Source of the DNA: Paenibacillus sp. FJAT-29882
GTDB taxonomy: Bacteria; Bacillota; Bacilli; Bacillales; DSM-1321
Length of the DNA: 64,000 nt
Assembly: GCF_001510645.1 (NCBI RefSeq)
Contig: NZ_LMVB01000001.1
Coordinates: forward strand, 2,614,981-2,678,980
Direction of reading: 5' to 3'
The notes under the pieces are model-generated. The model was not told the DNA's origin, searched no databases, and saw nothing but the letters and a program-made list of their open reading frames with translations. Positions 18,631 through 26,900 of the stretch are shown piece by piece. The first letter of the stretch is position 1; every line of letters begins with the position of its first letter. The position numbers and the translations under genes are program-made.

Positions 18631-19400
18631 TGATATACCCCTTCCTGTGTAACAAATTTCGTGCCAATAAAATCATTATTGTCATAGAAACAAGACTTTC
18701 CGCTGACAATCATCACTTCTGGTATACTTTTTTCCAAAACGGAAAGCGCAGTGGTCACCTTAGGTATCATTCCGCCATAAATGGTACCTTCTTTAATCAT
18801 TTCTTTCGTTTCCGTTGCTGTAAGCTGTGAGAGTAAGTTGCCTTCTTTTAGAACTCCCTTAACATCAGTAACAAATAAACACATTTGCGCACCAAGTGCT
18901 TTTGCCACCGCACCTGCTGCCATATCAGCATTCACGTTCAGCTTCTGTCCTGATTCCGTAATTGAGATGGGAGTTAGCACAGGACATATTCCTTTTTGAA
19001 GAAGCACTTCCAATAGATCTGTATCAATTTTCTCAATCTCGCCAACAGCGCCCAAAACCGATTCATCAATATAGCTCCCAATCAACATCTTGCCATCAGA
19101 GCCATTTAAGCCAATCGCTTTAATATCATGTGATTCAAGTTTATGAACAAGGCTTCTGTTCGATTTACCTGAAAGCATCAATTCAACAATTTCCATGACC
19201 TCAGCTGTTGTCTTACGTAGTCCATTTTCAAAGATTGGTGTGATATTGCTTTGTTCAAGCATGGCGTTAATATCCGGACCGCCACCATGAACAAAGACCA
19301 TTCGCCAGCCACGGCTTTGCAGTTCTTTTATGCTTTCAAAAAAACTTTCTGACAGTTCATCAATAATACTACCGCCGCATTTAATAACTAAGGTTTTCAT
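18627..19400 (-). CDS. argB: Acetylglutamate kinase
   Basis: Phosphorylates N-acetylglutamate. It has 257 residues. The amino-acid kinase fold shows VIKCGGSIIDE at the N-terminus, FVHGGGPDIN for substrate binding and NVNADMAAGAVA before the nucleotide site. It lacks the N-terminal helix of arginine-inhibited hexameric NAGKs, so direct arginine feedback is unlikely (inference from family). An in-frame GTG at 19409 overlaps the ribosome site AAGGAG; the ATG at 19400 is chosen. Confidence 0.95.
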   Translation of the reverse strand: MKTLVIKCGGSIIDELSESFFESIKELQSRGWRMVFVHGGGPDINAMLEQSNITPIFENGLRKTTAEVMEIVELMLSGKSNRSLVHKLESHDIKAIGLNGSDGKMLIGSYIDESVLGAVGEIEKIDTDLLEVLLQKGICPVLTPISITESGQKLNVNADMAAGAVAKALGAQMCLFVTDVKGVLKEGNLLSQLTATETKEMIKEGTIYGGMIPKVTTALSVLEKSIPEVMIVSGKSCFYDNNDFIGTKFVTQEGVYQ

Positions 19401-19412
19401 TCTGCACACTCC

Positions 19413-20645
19413 TTAGGATCGATAACTCGCATTGATTTTCACATAATCATAGGTTAAGTCGCAGCCCCATGCTGTTCCTGTTTCAGATCCTTCTTTAAGC
19501 GTAACATTTATCACGAGCAAATCTTGCTCCAAATAAGCTTTAGCGGTTTCTTCAGAAAAATCAACTGGTTCACCGTCTTCTAATACAACGAGATCTCCGA
19601 AAGCAATTGTGACTTGTTGCGGGTTAAAATCGATTCCACTGCGTCCCATTGCGGCAATAATTCTTCCCCAGTTCGCATCTGCTCCATATGCTGCTGTTTT
19701 AACTAAATTAGAACCAATGATTGTTTTGGCAATGATTTGTGCCGCGCGTTTTGTACCCATTCCAAAAACATTGCACTCGATTAGTTTGGTTGCACCTTCG
19801 CCGTCTTTGGCGATTTGCTTTGCCAAGCTTTCACTCGTTTGTTTCAATAATTGAATAAATGTATCCCACTCAGGATGTGTTGGTGATAACGCTTGATTCC
19901 CCGCTTTACCATTTGCTAAAACAAGCACCATATCATTTGTTGATGTATCGCCATCTACTGTAATTTGATTAAACGTCTGATCAGTTATGGCTGAAAGTGC
20001 AAGCTGTAAATCGCTAGACTCAATGGCTGCATCTGTCGTAATAAATCCGAGCATCGTAGCCATATTCGGGTGAATCATTCCCGATCCTTTCGCTGCTCCA
20101 CCCATCGTAACCGTTACCCCATCTATTTCGACTGAGTACGCACAATTCTTCGTTACGGTATCTGTTGTTAAGATTGCTTGTTCGAAATCTATAGCATCCT
20201 TATCCGCGGATGATGGTTCTAACAGTTCAATCCCACGCTTAATTTTATCCATTTTCATGTATTCACCAATAACACCTGTTGAAGCAACCGCAAGATAATG
20301 TGATGGTAATTCGAATTTCGAAGCAGCCAGATCCCTCATTTCATAGGCGTCTTTTAGTCCTTGTTTGCCAGTGCAGGCATTGGCGCAAGCGCTATTAACA
20401 ATGATTCCTTGGACCTTCCCTTCCTCTTGAATGCTTTGCTTTGTCACTTCAAGGGGAGCTGCTTGGATCATACTTTGTGTGTAAACAGCCGCAACTGACG
20501 CAGGAATATCCGATAAGATGATCCCAAGATCTTTCTTCGCATAGCGTAATCCAGCGTGAACACCTGCTGTTTTAAACCCCTGTGGTGTAACGATATTTCC
20601 TTGTTCGATTTCCTTTATAGATGCAACACGCTGCAGTGTTTTCAT
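19413..20645 (-). CDS. argJ: Bifunctional ornithine acetyltransferase / N-acetylglutamate synthase
   Basis: Recycles the acetyl group from acetylornithine to glutamate and can start the cycle with acetyl-CoA. It has 410 residues. The self-processing site is visible in HPNMATMLGF: cleavage between A196 and T197 gives alpha and beta chains, with T197 as nucleophile. No argA or argE is seen nearby, consistent with the cyclic pathway. It lies 12 bases upstream of argB. Confidence 0.96.
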   Translation of the reverse strand: MKTLQRVASIKEIEQGNIVTPQGFKTAGVHAGLRYAKKDLGIILSDIPASVAAVYTQSMIQAAPLEVTKQSIQEEGKVQGIIVNSACANACTGKQGLKDAYEMRDLAASKFELPSHYLAVASTGVIGEYMKMDKIKRGIELLEPSSADKDAIDFEQAILTTDTVTKNCAYSVEIDGVTVTMGGAAKGSGMIHPNMATMLGFITTDAAIESSDLQLALSAITDQTFNQITVDGDTSTNDMVLVLANGKAGNQALSPTHPEWDTFIQLLKQTSESLAKQIAKDGEGATKLIECNVFGMGTKRAAQIIAKTIIGSNLVKTAAYGADANWGRIIAAMGRSGIDFNPQQVTIAFGDLVVLEDGEPVDFSEETAKAYLEQDLLVINVTLKEGSETGTAWGCDLTYDYVKINASYRS

Positions 20646-20662
20646 AATTAACCTCCGAATAG

Positions 20663-21694
20663 TTATGGATAAATGGGTATCGTGGATAAACCTGCTGTTT
20701 CTTCCAAGCCCATCATAATATTTGCATTTTGAATCGCTTGCCCGGCTGCACCTTTCACAAGGTTGTCAATAACCGAGACAATCGTTACTTTTCCTGTTCG
20801 TTCATCATACGCCATCCCGATATCGCAGAAATTAGAGCCATATACTTGTTTCGTGACTGGGAACTGACCAGATCTTTGGATTCTTACGAAAGGATGTGAA
20901 TTGTAATTCGTTTGATATAGATCATAAAGCTCTTGTGTAGAAATTCGTTTGTTTACCTTTACATACATGGTCGCCATAATTCCTCGCGTCATTGGGACAA
21001 GATGCGTCGTAAAGGTAATGGGCTCTATTTTCTGTGACCACGCAGATAGCTGCTGTTCAATTTCCGGGATATGCTGATGCTCATGTACTTTATATATTTT
21101 GAAATTTTCATTCATATCGCTAAAATGGGTCATATCTGATGGTGACTTTCCTGCTCCAGATACGCCTGATTTTGCATCAACAATGACATCTCCCGCAACT
21201 AAGCCTTCTGTAAATAATGGCGCTAGGCCAAGTAATGTTGCAGTTGGATAACAGCCCGGATTTGCGATCACGTTTGCTTCTTTAATTTGCTGGGCATTCC
21301 ATTCCGTAAGACCGTACACAGCTGAATCAATGATTTTCTGCGGTGCAGCTGTTTTTTTATACCATTTTTCATATTCACCTGGTGTTTTTAAGCGTAAGTC
21401 ACCGGATAAATCAATAACCTTAACATTCACCTGAGAAAAAGCGGAGACAAGTTCTGCTGAGACCCCTGATGGTGTAGCTAGAAAAACAATATCGGATTTA
21501 TCGGCAATTTTTTCAGGATTAATTTCTTCTAACACAAAATCTTCATGCAATAAATGTGTATGACTTTCACTTATTTTCCTATCAAATTTAGATGATGTAT
21601 GCAAAGAGGCAATTTTCATGTTTGGATGATTTTTCAAAAGACGAATAAGTTCTAATCCGCCATAGCCTGTAGCACCAACAATTGAAACGTTCAA
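20663..21694 (-). CDS. argC: N-acetyl-gamma-glutamyl-phosphate reductase
   Basis: NADPH-dependent reduction of acetylglutamyl phosphate. It has 343 residues from the chosen start. The Rossmann motif IVGATGYGGLELIRLL is at the N-terminus and the catalytic cysteine is in NPGCYPTATLLG. I favour the TTG at 21694 because GGAGATGA lies 5-6 bases upstream and the protein then starts directly at the nucleotide-binding strand, as in other ArgC. ATGs at 21709 and 21703 are in frame but poorly spaced from any ribosome site. First gene of the arginine operon. Confidence 0.94.
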   Translation of the reverse strand: MNVSIVGATGYGGLELIRLLKNHPNMKIASLHTSSKFDRKISESHTHLLHEDFVLEEINPEKIADKSDIVFLATPSGVSAELVSAFSQVNVKVIDLSGDLRLKTPGEYEKWYKKTAAPQKIIDSAVYGLTEWNAQQIKEANVIANPGCYPTATLLGLAPLFTEGLVAGDVIVDAKSGVSGAGKSPSDMTHFSDMNENFKIYKVHEHQHIPEIEQQLSAWSQKIEPITFTTHLVPMTRGIMATMYVKVNKRISTQELYDLYQTNYNSHPFVRIQRSGQFPVTKQVYGSNFCDIGMAYDERTGKVTIVSVIDNLVKGAAGQAIQNANIMMGLEETAGLSTIPIYP

Positions 21695-21741
21695 GTTTAT
21701 CATCTCCATTGTATTCTTCCCTACGATTCTATAATAATAGT

Positions 21742-21787
21742 ATTATATGACTGAATAAAAATAAAATCAAATGTATTTTTATAAAAT
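21742..21787 (-). promoter_or_regulatory. argC promoter with overlapping ARG boxes
   Basis: On the minus strand TTGATT (21765-21770), a 17-base spacer and TATAAT (21742-21747). A box-like GACTGAATAAAAATAAAA (21749-21766, plus strand) covers the spacer and a second, ATTTTATAAAAATACATT (minus strand, about 21770-21787), lies just upstream. This arrangement fits ArgR/AhrC repression by arginine. Confidence 0.82.
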
Positions 21788-21832
21788 GAGCGAATTTTTT
21801 AAACTATTTTTAAATATTGGCATTTTTGTATG

Positions 21833-21975
21833 GAGGACATGGGGACGGGGCTTTGCAACTTACTTATATAGCGACTCTACTTAGCGGGTATACTTATATG
21901 ATATATGATCGAGAAAGCATCCGATAATTCGGCTCCGCACCGCCACCTTCATAAAGTGATATGGCTTTTAGAACC
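21833..21975 (+). repeat. Dispersed repeat family B, diverged copy 1
   Basis: Shares GACATGGGGACGGGGCTT, ACTTATATGAT and GGCTCCGCACCGCCACC with the copies near 28 kb but has many substitutions and loses similarity after about 21975. The rest of the argC-yitW gap (21976-22064) shows nothing I recognise. Confidence 0.75.
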
Positions 21976-22064
21976 TGAACCTTTTTTATCGCTGGGGTTT
22001 AGAGCAATCTCTTATGGATGTCTTATTGGAAAATTCTTCGATAATACACCGAGACCTCACGAAA

Positions 22065-22093
22065 TAAAGCCGCCAGATTGACTGACGGCTTTA
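22065..22093 (-). terminator. Terminator of yitW
   Basis: Stem AAAGCCGTCAG / CTGGCGGCTTT (one mismatch) with a short loop, followed by TTATTTCG on the minus strand, about 22 bases beyond the yitW stop. Confidence 0.8.
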
Positions 22094-22114
22094 CTTTCCT
22101 TCTAGCTTAAATAT

Positions 22115-22423
22115 TTATTTAATACCTAATGCGATTTTCGCATATCTTGACATACGGTCTTTTGACCAAGGTGGACTCCAAACAATGTTTACGTCTGAGT
22201 CCTTCACTTCCGGAATATCTTCTAGGACATATTTTACATTATCCACAATCGTTCCAGCGAGTGGGCAACCCATAGCTGTTAGCGTCATTGTAACAGTAGC
22301 CATCCCGTTTTCGTCCATATCAACATCATATACGAGACCTAAATTCACTATATCTACTCCAAGTTCAGGATCAATGACCTGTTCTAATGCACCCATTAAA
22401 TTATCTTTTAAATCCTGGTCCAT
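22115..22423 (-). CDS. yitW: MIP18/DUF59 iron-sulfur assembly factor
   Basis: 102 residues of the MIP18/PaaD-like family, associated with maturation of Fe-S proteins (SufT-like). Visible: the acidic helix DPELGVDIVNLGLVYDV and the conserved reactive cysteine in TAMGCPLAG. Cytosolic. It corresponds to B. subtilis YitW by position next to yitU. Monocistronic with its own terminator. Role in Fe-S cluster transfer is family knowledge. Confidence 0.9.
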   Translation of the reverse strand: MDQDLKDNLMGALEQVIDPELGVDIVNLGLVYDVDMDENGMATVTMTLTAMGCPLAGTIVDNVKYVLEDIPEVKDSDVNIVWSPPWSKDRMSRYAKIALGIK

Positions 22424-22631
22424 TTCTATTCACTCCTTTATCTGCATCGATACCTACATCTTATCAAACTTATGCCCATTAATTAAGCAAATACTTTTTA
22501 GCATAAGTTATTTCAAGATTACTCTTCACTATACAGGAACAATAAGAAAATTAAAAAGATTTAACATTGCTTACAAATAAGGGTAATATTAGTAGCATAT
22601 CCAAAAAAAAATAGAAATAGAAGGTGACTAA

Positions 22632-23447
22632 ATGACTGAAAAACATCTGATTGTCTTAGACCTTGATGGTACATTACTTACAAATGAAAAAAACATCACC
22701 AATCGGACAAAAAGAACATTAGCAAAGTTAAAAGATGACGGTCATGAGGTTATGATTGCAACAGGCAGACCCTACCGTTCCAGTGAACCATATTATCGTG
22801 AGCTCGATTTAAACACCCCAATCGTAAATTTCAACGGAGCATTTGTACACCATCCTAAAAACAATGCTTGGGGAGCTTTTCACTCACCACTTGATATTGA
22901 AGTTGCGAAAGATATCGTAGAAGCTGTTCAGAATTTTACTTATCATAACATTATTGCTGAAGTACGTGATGATGTGTTCTTTCATTATCATGATGAAAAA
23001 CTAATTGACCTCTTGCAAATGGGGAGTACGAATATCACGACTGGTGATTTGCGTAATTTTCTTAACGCACCTCCCACAAGTATGTTAATCCATACTGAGC
23101 AACAATATGTAGATGATATCAGAAAACATTTGTCTGATGTTCATGCTGAGGTTATCGACCATCGCCGCTGGGCAGATCCATTCCATGTAATTGAAATTGT
23201 CCGAACCGGATTAAATAAGGCGGTTGGTCTTGACCGTGTTTCCAAATCTTTAGATATACCAAAGGATCGGATCATTGCTTTCGGTGATGAAGACAATGAT
23301 TTCGAGATGATTAAATATGCTGGGACTGGTGTGGCAATGGGCAATGCCATTAACGAATTGAAAACAATTGCCAATGCCACCACACTAACGAATGAAGAAG
23401 ATGGAATCGCTGTTTTCCTTGAGGATAAGTTCAATTTGAAGTTTTAA
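22632..23447 (+). CDS. yitU: Cof-type HAD phosphatase YitU
   Basis: 271 residues. HAD motif I is VLDLDGTLLTN (nucleophile D10, acid/base D12). Motif IV IAFGDEDNDFEM binds magnesium, and a C2-type cap lies between. B. subtilis YitU dephosphorylates the 5-amino-6-ribitylamino-uracil phosphate intermediate of riboflavin synthesis; that activity is inferred here from similarity and synteny, and Cof proteins are often promiscuous. The ATG has AAGGTGA upstream. Confidence 0.9.
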   Translation: MTEKHLIVLDLDGTLLTNEKNITNRTKRTLAKLKDDGHEVMIATGRPYRSSEPYYRELDLNTPIVNFNGAFVHHPKNNAWGAFHSPLDIEVAKDIVEAVQNFTYHNIIAEVRDDVFFHYHDEKLIDLLQMGSTNITTGDLRNFLNAPPTSMLIHTEQQYVDDIRKHLSDVHAEVIDHRRWADPFHVIEIVRTGLNKAVGLDRVSKSLDIPKDRIIAFGDEDNDFEMIKYAGTGVAMGNAINELKTIANATTLTNEEDGIAVFLEDKFNLKF

Positions 23448-23586
23448 GTAACTCATATGAAATTTTCTATTTATTCCCGCTTTTAATTCTAGCTGAGTAA
23501 GCCAAACTAGTAGTGAGGTTGATTAAGAAGGAGACAAATCCCTCTAAACCAATCTCCAGACGCTTTAGAATACGGAGGCGATAAGA

Positions 23587-23739
23587 ATGGGTAAAAGTAG
23601 CAAAGCCAAACGTTTTGTACAGCAAGGGAAGAATACGGTCTTGCAGCATGCTGAACGAATCCCTTATCATTCTACGTACGCTGAAGCTGAAGAAAAAAGA
23701 ACTCAACTTATGTCTGAACAAAGCAATGGTGGATTATAA
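23587..23739 (+). CDS. Small basic protein, 50 residues, unrecognised
   Basis: Begins MGKSSKAKRFVQQGKNTVLQ and contains IPYHSTYAEAEEKR. An excellent ribosome site (GGAGGCGAT) stands 5 bases before the ATG, and the stop shares one base with the start of the next gene, so the two are coupled. Size, lysine/glutamine richness and lack of a membrane segment resemble minor small acid-soluble spore proteins, but I cannot place it in a named family. Confidence 0.75.
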   Translation: MGKSSKAKRFVQQGKNTVLQHAERIPYHSTYAEAEEKRTQLMSEQSNGGL

Positions 23740-23918
23740 TGGCAAACAAATTATTTCAGCAAGCTAGAAAATTTGTCGAAGAAGCAGGAAATGGAGATCA
23801 TAACCAAGAGGAAACAATGGCGATCGCCAAAAATGCACTTTCTTCTGCTTACGCCAATTCAACTGAAGCAGAACAAGTTCAGTTGCGAGAGCTACAGAAT
23901 AAGCTAGAGTCAAAATAA
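23739..23918 (+). CDS. DUF3813-type small protein
   Basis: 59 residues, MANKLFQQARKFVEEAGN at the N-terminus and SSAYANSTEAEQVQLRELQ later, which I recognise as the DUF3813 pattern of Bacillaceae. Predicted as two helices, soluble. Its start overlaps the preceding stop by one base (TAATG), so the pair is translated together. Function unknown; proximity to yitU and yitT is probably conserved. Confidence 0.8.
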   Translation: MANKLFQQARKFVEEAGNGDHNQEETMAIAKNALSSAYANSTEAEQVQLRELQNKLESK

Positions 23919-23987
23919 GCAAAGGACAAGCACCAAAGAACTAGAAGCTAAAACTAGGTCTGAGATTTTTGCTTATTTTAAATCCTT

Positions 23988-24078
23988 AAAGGGTCTGACA
24001 CCACACTCTATATACAGTTTATCAAGTTACACACACCTTAATTGAACTGTATATAGGAGTTGTGGGGTCTGACTCTTT
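23988..24078. repeat. Dispersed repeat family A, copy 3
   Basis: Arms AAAGGGTCTGACACCACACTC... and ...TGTGGGGTCTGACTCTTTT enclose inner arms TATATACAGTT / AACTGTATATA. It lies between convergent genes and its right edge touches the yitT stop codon (24080). Confidence 0.88.
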
Positions 24079-24079
24079 T

Positions 24080-24922
24080 TTATTCCTTTCGAAACAACCC
24101 TACTATGCCCGTTGTCTGTAGAATGTTCGTAAACGCTTCAGGATCCACTTCATTGATGATTTTTTCTAAATCATATTGCTCATACCGGGTAACCACGATC
24201 AATATCATTTCTTTGTTTTCATTTGTATATCCCCCTTTTACTGGAACTGTGGTTAGGCCACGGACAAGCTTTGAGTGAATGGCATTCTTAAGCTCATTCC
24301 CCTTCTTCGTTATGATCATCGCTGTAAGCTTCTCATGACGTGTGTGGATAGCATCAATGACTCTTGTTGAAGTGTAGAGAGTGACAAGCGTATAAAGCGC
24401 CTTTTCTGGTCCATAAATCGCTCCAGCAGTGACGATAATCACTCCATTTAGTAGAAATAAGTACGTACCTACCGGCTTATCCTTTACACGGGAAAGGAGC
24501 ATAGCGATGATATCCATCCCTCCAGTCGATGCCCCAAATTTCAGTGTAATTCCAACCCCAACTGCCGCTATAACTCCACCAAATACTGCATTTAATAATA
24601 TATCAGGCGACATTTTGTAAACAGGAATTACCTCCATAAATACAGTCATTAATCCGACACTGATAAAGCTATATACAGTAAATGCGCGACCGATTTTTTT
24701 CCATGCAATGATCGTAATCGGAACGTTTAAAATAAATAAAATAATTCCTGTTGAAATGGTAAACGGTGCATACGTTCTAAGTAATGTGGATATTAGTTGA
24801 GCAACTCCAGTAAACCCGCTTGCATAAATATTGGCGGGTATCAGGAACAGATTCATAGCGATCGCATTAAAAAGTGCACCGATAATAACAATAATGATTT
24901 TCTTACCTTCTAAAAGATACAT
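24080..24922 (-). CDS. yitT: YitT family membrane protein, paralogue 1
   Basis: 280 residues: an N-terminal block of five to six transmembrane helices (DUF161-type, about 1-190) with the conserved GASTGGMDIIAMLLSR segment, then a soluble DUF2179-type domain (about 220-275) ending VDPEAFTNILQTTGI. Biochemical role is not established; transport is often suggested. It sits next to yitS as in B. subtilis. A second paralogue is at 55759-56571. GGGGG precedes the start. Confidence 0.88.
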   Translation of the reverse strand: MYLLEGKKIIIVIIGALFNAIAMNLFLIPANIYASGFTGVAQLISTLLRTYAPFTISTGIILFILNVPITIIAWKKIGRAFTVYSFISVGLMTVFMEVIPVYKMSPDILLNAVFGGVIAAVGVGITLKFGASTGGMDIIAMLLSRVKDKPVGTYLFLLNGVIIVTAGAIYGPEKALYTLVTLYTSTRVIDAIHTRHEKLTAMIITKKGNELKNAIHSKLVRGLTTVPVKGGYTNENKEMILIVVTRYEQYDLEKIINEVDPEAFTNILQTTGIVGLFRKE

Positions 24923-25060
24923 ATTTTGCCCCCAATCTTTACCTATAGTATCCTACTACCCTTTAGCTGTTATTCCATGCTTAAGTGGATTGTTTTTTTT
25001 CATTGACATGCTACACTATTATTAGTCGTATATATTCAAGTCTAGAAAGCAGGTGTAATT

Positions 25061-25930
25061 ATGACAATCACCATCCTAGCTGACAGTGCAAGCGACTTGC
25101 CACTGTCTTACTATAAAGAAAACAACCTTCGTTTTATTCCGTTACAAGTTCTGCTTGATGGACAAAATTATCAAGATCTACAAACGATCGAGCCAAATAT
25201 AGTCTATGAAGCCATGCGTAACGGAAAATCGCCTAAAACCTCTCAAGCTTCTCCCGAAGATTTGTTTGAAATATTTACGGAGTTGGCTAAAGAAAAAAAG
25301 CAAGGGATTTATATTGCCTTTTCATCTGAGTTATCAGGTACATACCAAACAGCCGTAATGGCCCGAAATCAAGTAAAAGAAGATTTTTCCGATCTTGATT
25401 TAGAGATTATCGATACAAAATGTGCCTCCCTAGGGTATGGACTTGTCGTGAAATCTGCGGTCAATGCTGCTAATGGTGGTGCTTCAAAGGAAGAATTAGT
25501 AGCGAATATCACGTTCCAAGCCCAACATATGGAGCATTTATTTACAGTCGACAATCTTGAATACCTTGCGCGCGGCGGGCGAATTTCAAAAGCTTCTGCG
25601 ATAGTCGGTGGCCTTTTAAATATTAAGCCACTGCTTCATGTTGAAGATGGTAAGCTGATTCCCCTTGAAAAAATTCGTGGTAAGAAAAAATTATTGAAAC
25701 GTGTTATTGAAATTATGCATGAACGTGGGGTAAATTTAGACAAACAAACCATCGCAATCAGCCATGCGGATAATGAAGAGACTGCACTCGAATGGAAGCA
25801 AGCTATACAAGAAGAATTTGGAACAGAAAGTTTTGTAATTAATTCGATAGGGGCAGTTATTGGTTCTCATGCCGGACCAGGAACAATTGCATTATTTTTC
25901 TTAAATAAATTACCAGAAACGTCATCATAA
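25061..25930 (+). CDS. yitS: DegV family fatty-acid-binding protein
   Basis: 289 residues. DegV/FakB proteins bind a fatty acid and present it to the kinase FakA. Visible: the N-terminal ILADSASDLP, the central IAFSSELSGTYQ and VDNLEYLARGGRISK, and the C-terminal GAVIGSHAGPGTIALFF, all typical. Cytosolic. The position beside yitT matches B. subtilis yitS. No fakA is in the window. Confidence 0.92.
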   Translation: MTITILADSASDLPLSYYKENNLRFIPLQVLLDGQNYQDLQTIEPNIVYEAMRNGKSPKTSQASPEDLFEIFTELAKEKKQGIYIAFSSELSGTYQTAVMARNQVKEDFSDLDLEIIDTKCASLGYGLVVKSAVNAANGGASKEELVANITFQAQHMEHLFTVDNLEYLARGGRISKASAIVGGLLNIKPLLHVEDGKLIPLEKIRGKKKLLKRVIEIMHERGVNLDKQTIAISHADNEETALEWKQAIQEEFGTESFVINSIGAVIGSHAGPGTIALFFLNKLPETSS

Positions 25931-25945
25931 TTTGTTTCCTTTTAT

Positions 25946-25990
25946 CTATGTAACACAACTACATGCATGCATTTCAGTTGTGTTACATAG
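25946..25990. other. Perfect 15-bp inverted repeat between yitS and yajQ
   Basis: CTATGTAACACAACT / AGTTGTGTTACATAG with a 15-base spacer that itself contains the palindrome ATGCATGCAT. No U-tract follows on either strand, so it does not look like an ordinary terminator. It lies 16 bases after yitS and 49 before the YajQ gene. Confidence 0.8.
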
Positions 25991-26038
25991 CCACATTCAC
26001 TATAATATATAGAAATCAATGTACTCCGGGAGGTAAAA

Positions 26039-26530
26039 ATGGCTAAAGATAGTTCATTTGATATTGTTTCACAAGTTGATTTTTCAGAAGTAACAAATGC
26101 TGTAACAATGGCAATGAAAGAAATTCAAACTCGCTATGATTTTAAAGGAAGCTCTAGCACGATTACACTTGACAAGGAAGAGCTTGTTTTAGTTTCCGAT
26201 GATGAATACAAGCTTGATCAGCTAAAAGACGTATTGATCAGCAAATTGGTAAAACGTAATGTCCCCATCAAAAATCTGGATTACGGCAAAATCGAAGGGG
26301 CTTCAGGTGGTACCGTTCGTCAGCGTGCAAAGCTGATTCAAGGGATTGATAAAGAACATGCCAAGAAAATCAATACCATTATTAAAAATAGTGGTCTTAA
26401 AGTGAAAAGCCAAATTCAAGATGATCAAATTCGCGTAACTGGTAAGAACCGCGATGATCTCCAAGGCATTATCTCTGCCATACGTGGCGCAGACTTATCA
26501 ATTGAGGTACAATTTATGAATTATCGCTAA
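26039..26530 (+). CDS. yajQ: YajQ family nucleotide-binding protein
   Basis: 163 residues, UPF0234. Two ferredoxin-like half-domains. The N-terminus [18 protein letters not shown] and [11 protein letters not shown] are diagnostic. Homologues bind nucleic acid or cyclic di-GMP, but the function in bacilli is not settled. B. subtilis calls it YitK, in the same region. GGGAGG precedes the ATG and a strong terminator follows. Confidence 0.93.
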   Translation: MAKDSSFDIVSQVDFSEVTNAVTMAMKEIQTRYDFKGSSSTITLDKEELVLVSDDEYKLDQLKDVLISKLVKRNVPIKNLDYGKIEGASGGTVRQRAKLIQGIDKEHAKKINTIIKNSGLKVKSQIQDDQIRVTGKNRDDLQGIISAIRGADLSIEVQFMNYR

Positions 26531-26536
26531 TGTGAC

Positions 26537-26585
26537 AAAGAAGCCTAGGAAGTCCGTACTTTGACTTCCTAGGCTTCTTTTTTTC
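26537..26585 (+). terminator. Strong intrinsic terminator of yajQ
   Basis: A perfect 18-bp stem (AAAGAAGCCTAGGAAGTC with its complement at 26563-26580) and an 8-base loop, followed by TTTTTTTC, 7 bases after the stop. Confidence 0.93.
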
Positions 26586-26666
26586 TTAGATAAGCGGTAG
26601 TTCTCAGAATGGCTGTATTTAAAGAAAATGTTCGATTTTAACAAAGTAGAATAATAAGAGTACGTC

Positions 26667-26757
26667 ACAAAAGGGTAAGTCCTCACACTATACACCGTTT
26701 ATCGTATCATTTACACATTATCGAAAGGATATGTAGTAGATGTAGGTTCTCCCCCTT
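26667..26757. repeat. Dispersed repeat family A, degenerate copy 4
   Basis: Left AAAAGGGTAAGTCCTCACAC and right GTAGGTTCTCCCCCTTT are worn versions of the family arms. The inner text TATACACCGTTTATCG resembles copy 8 at 53.7 kb. The rest of this 370-base gap (26758-26900) shows only a possible SigB-like pair (GTTTTT, 15 bases, GGAATA) ahead of the dehydrogenase. Confidence 0.55.
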
Positions 26758-26900
26758 TCTTTTTTGGCATCTTTCTCTTTATTTCCTCGTAAGCCTTCCC
26801 TACCTTAGTTTTCATACTTACCCCATATTTTTCCACGTTTTTATTTTTCAATTCGAAGGAATATGAATGATGTAGATATTACGAAATAGGAGGTTTCTAT

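Noticed and set aside
23467-23721. Minus-strand ORF of 84 codons
   Set aside because: Opposite the well-supported 50-residue gene; no ribosome site.
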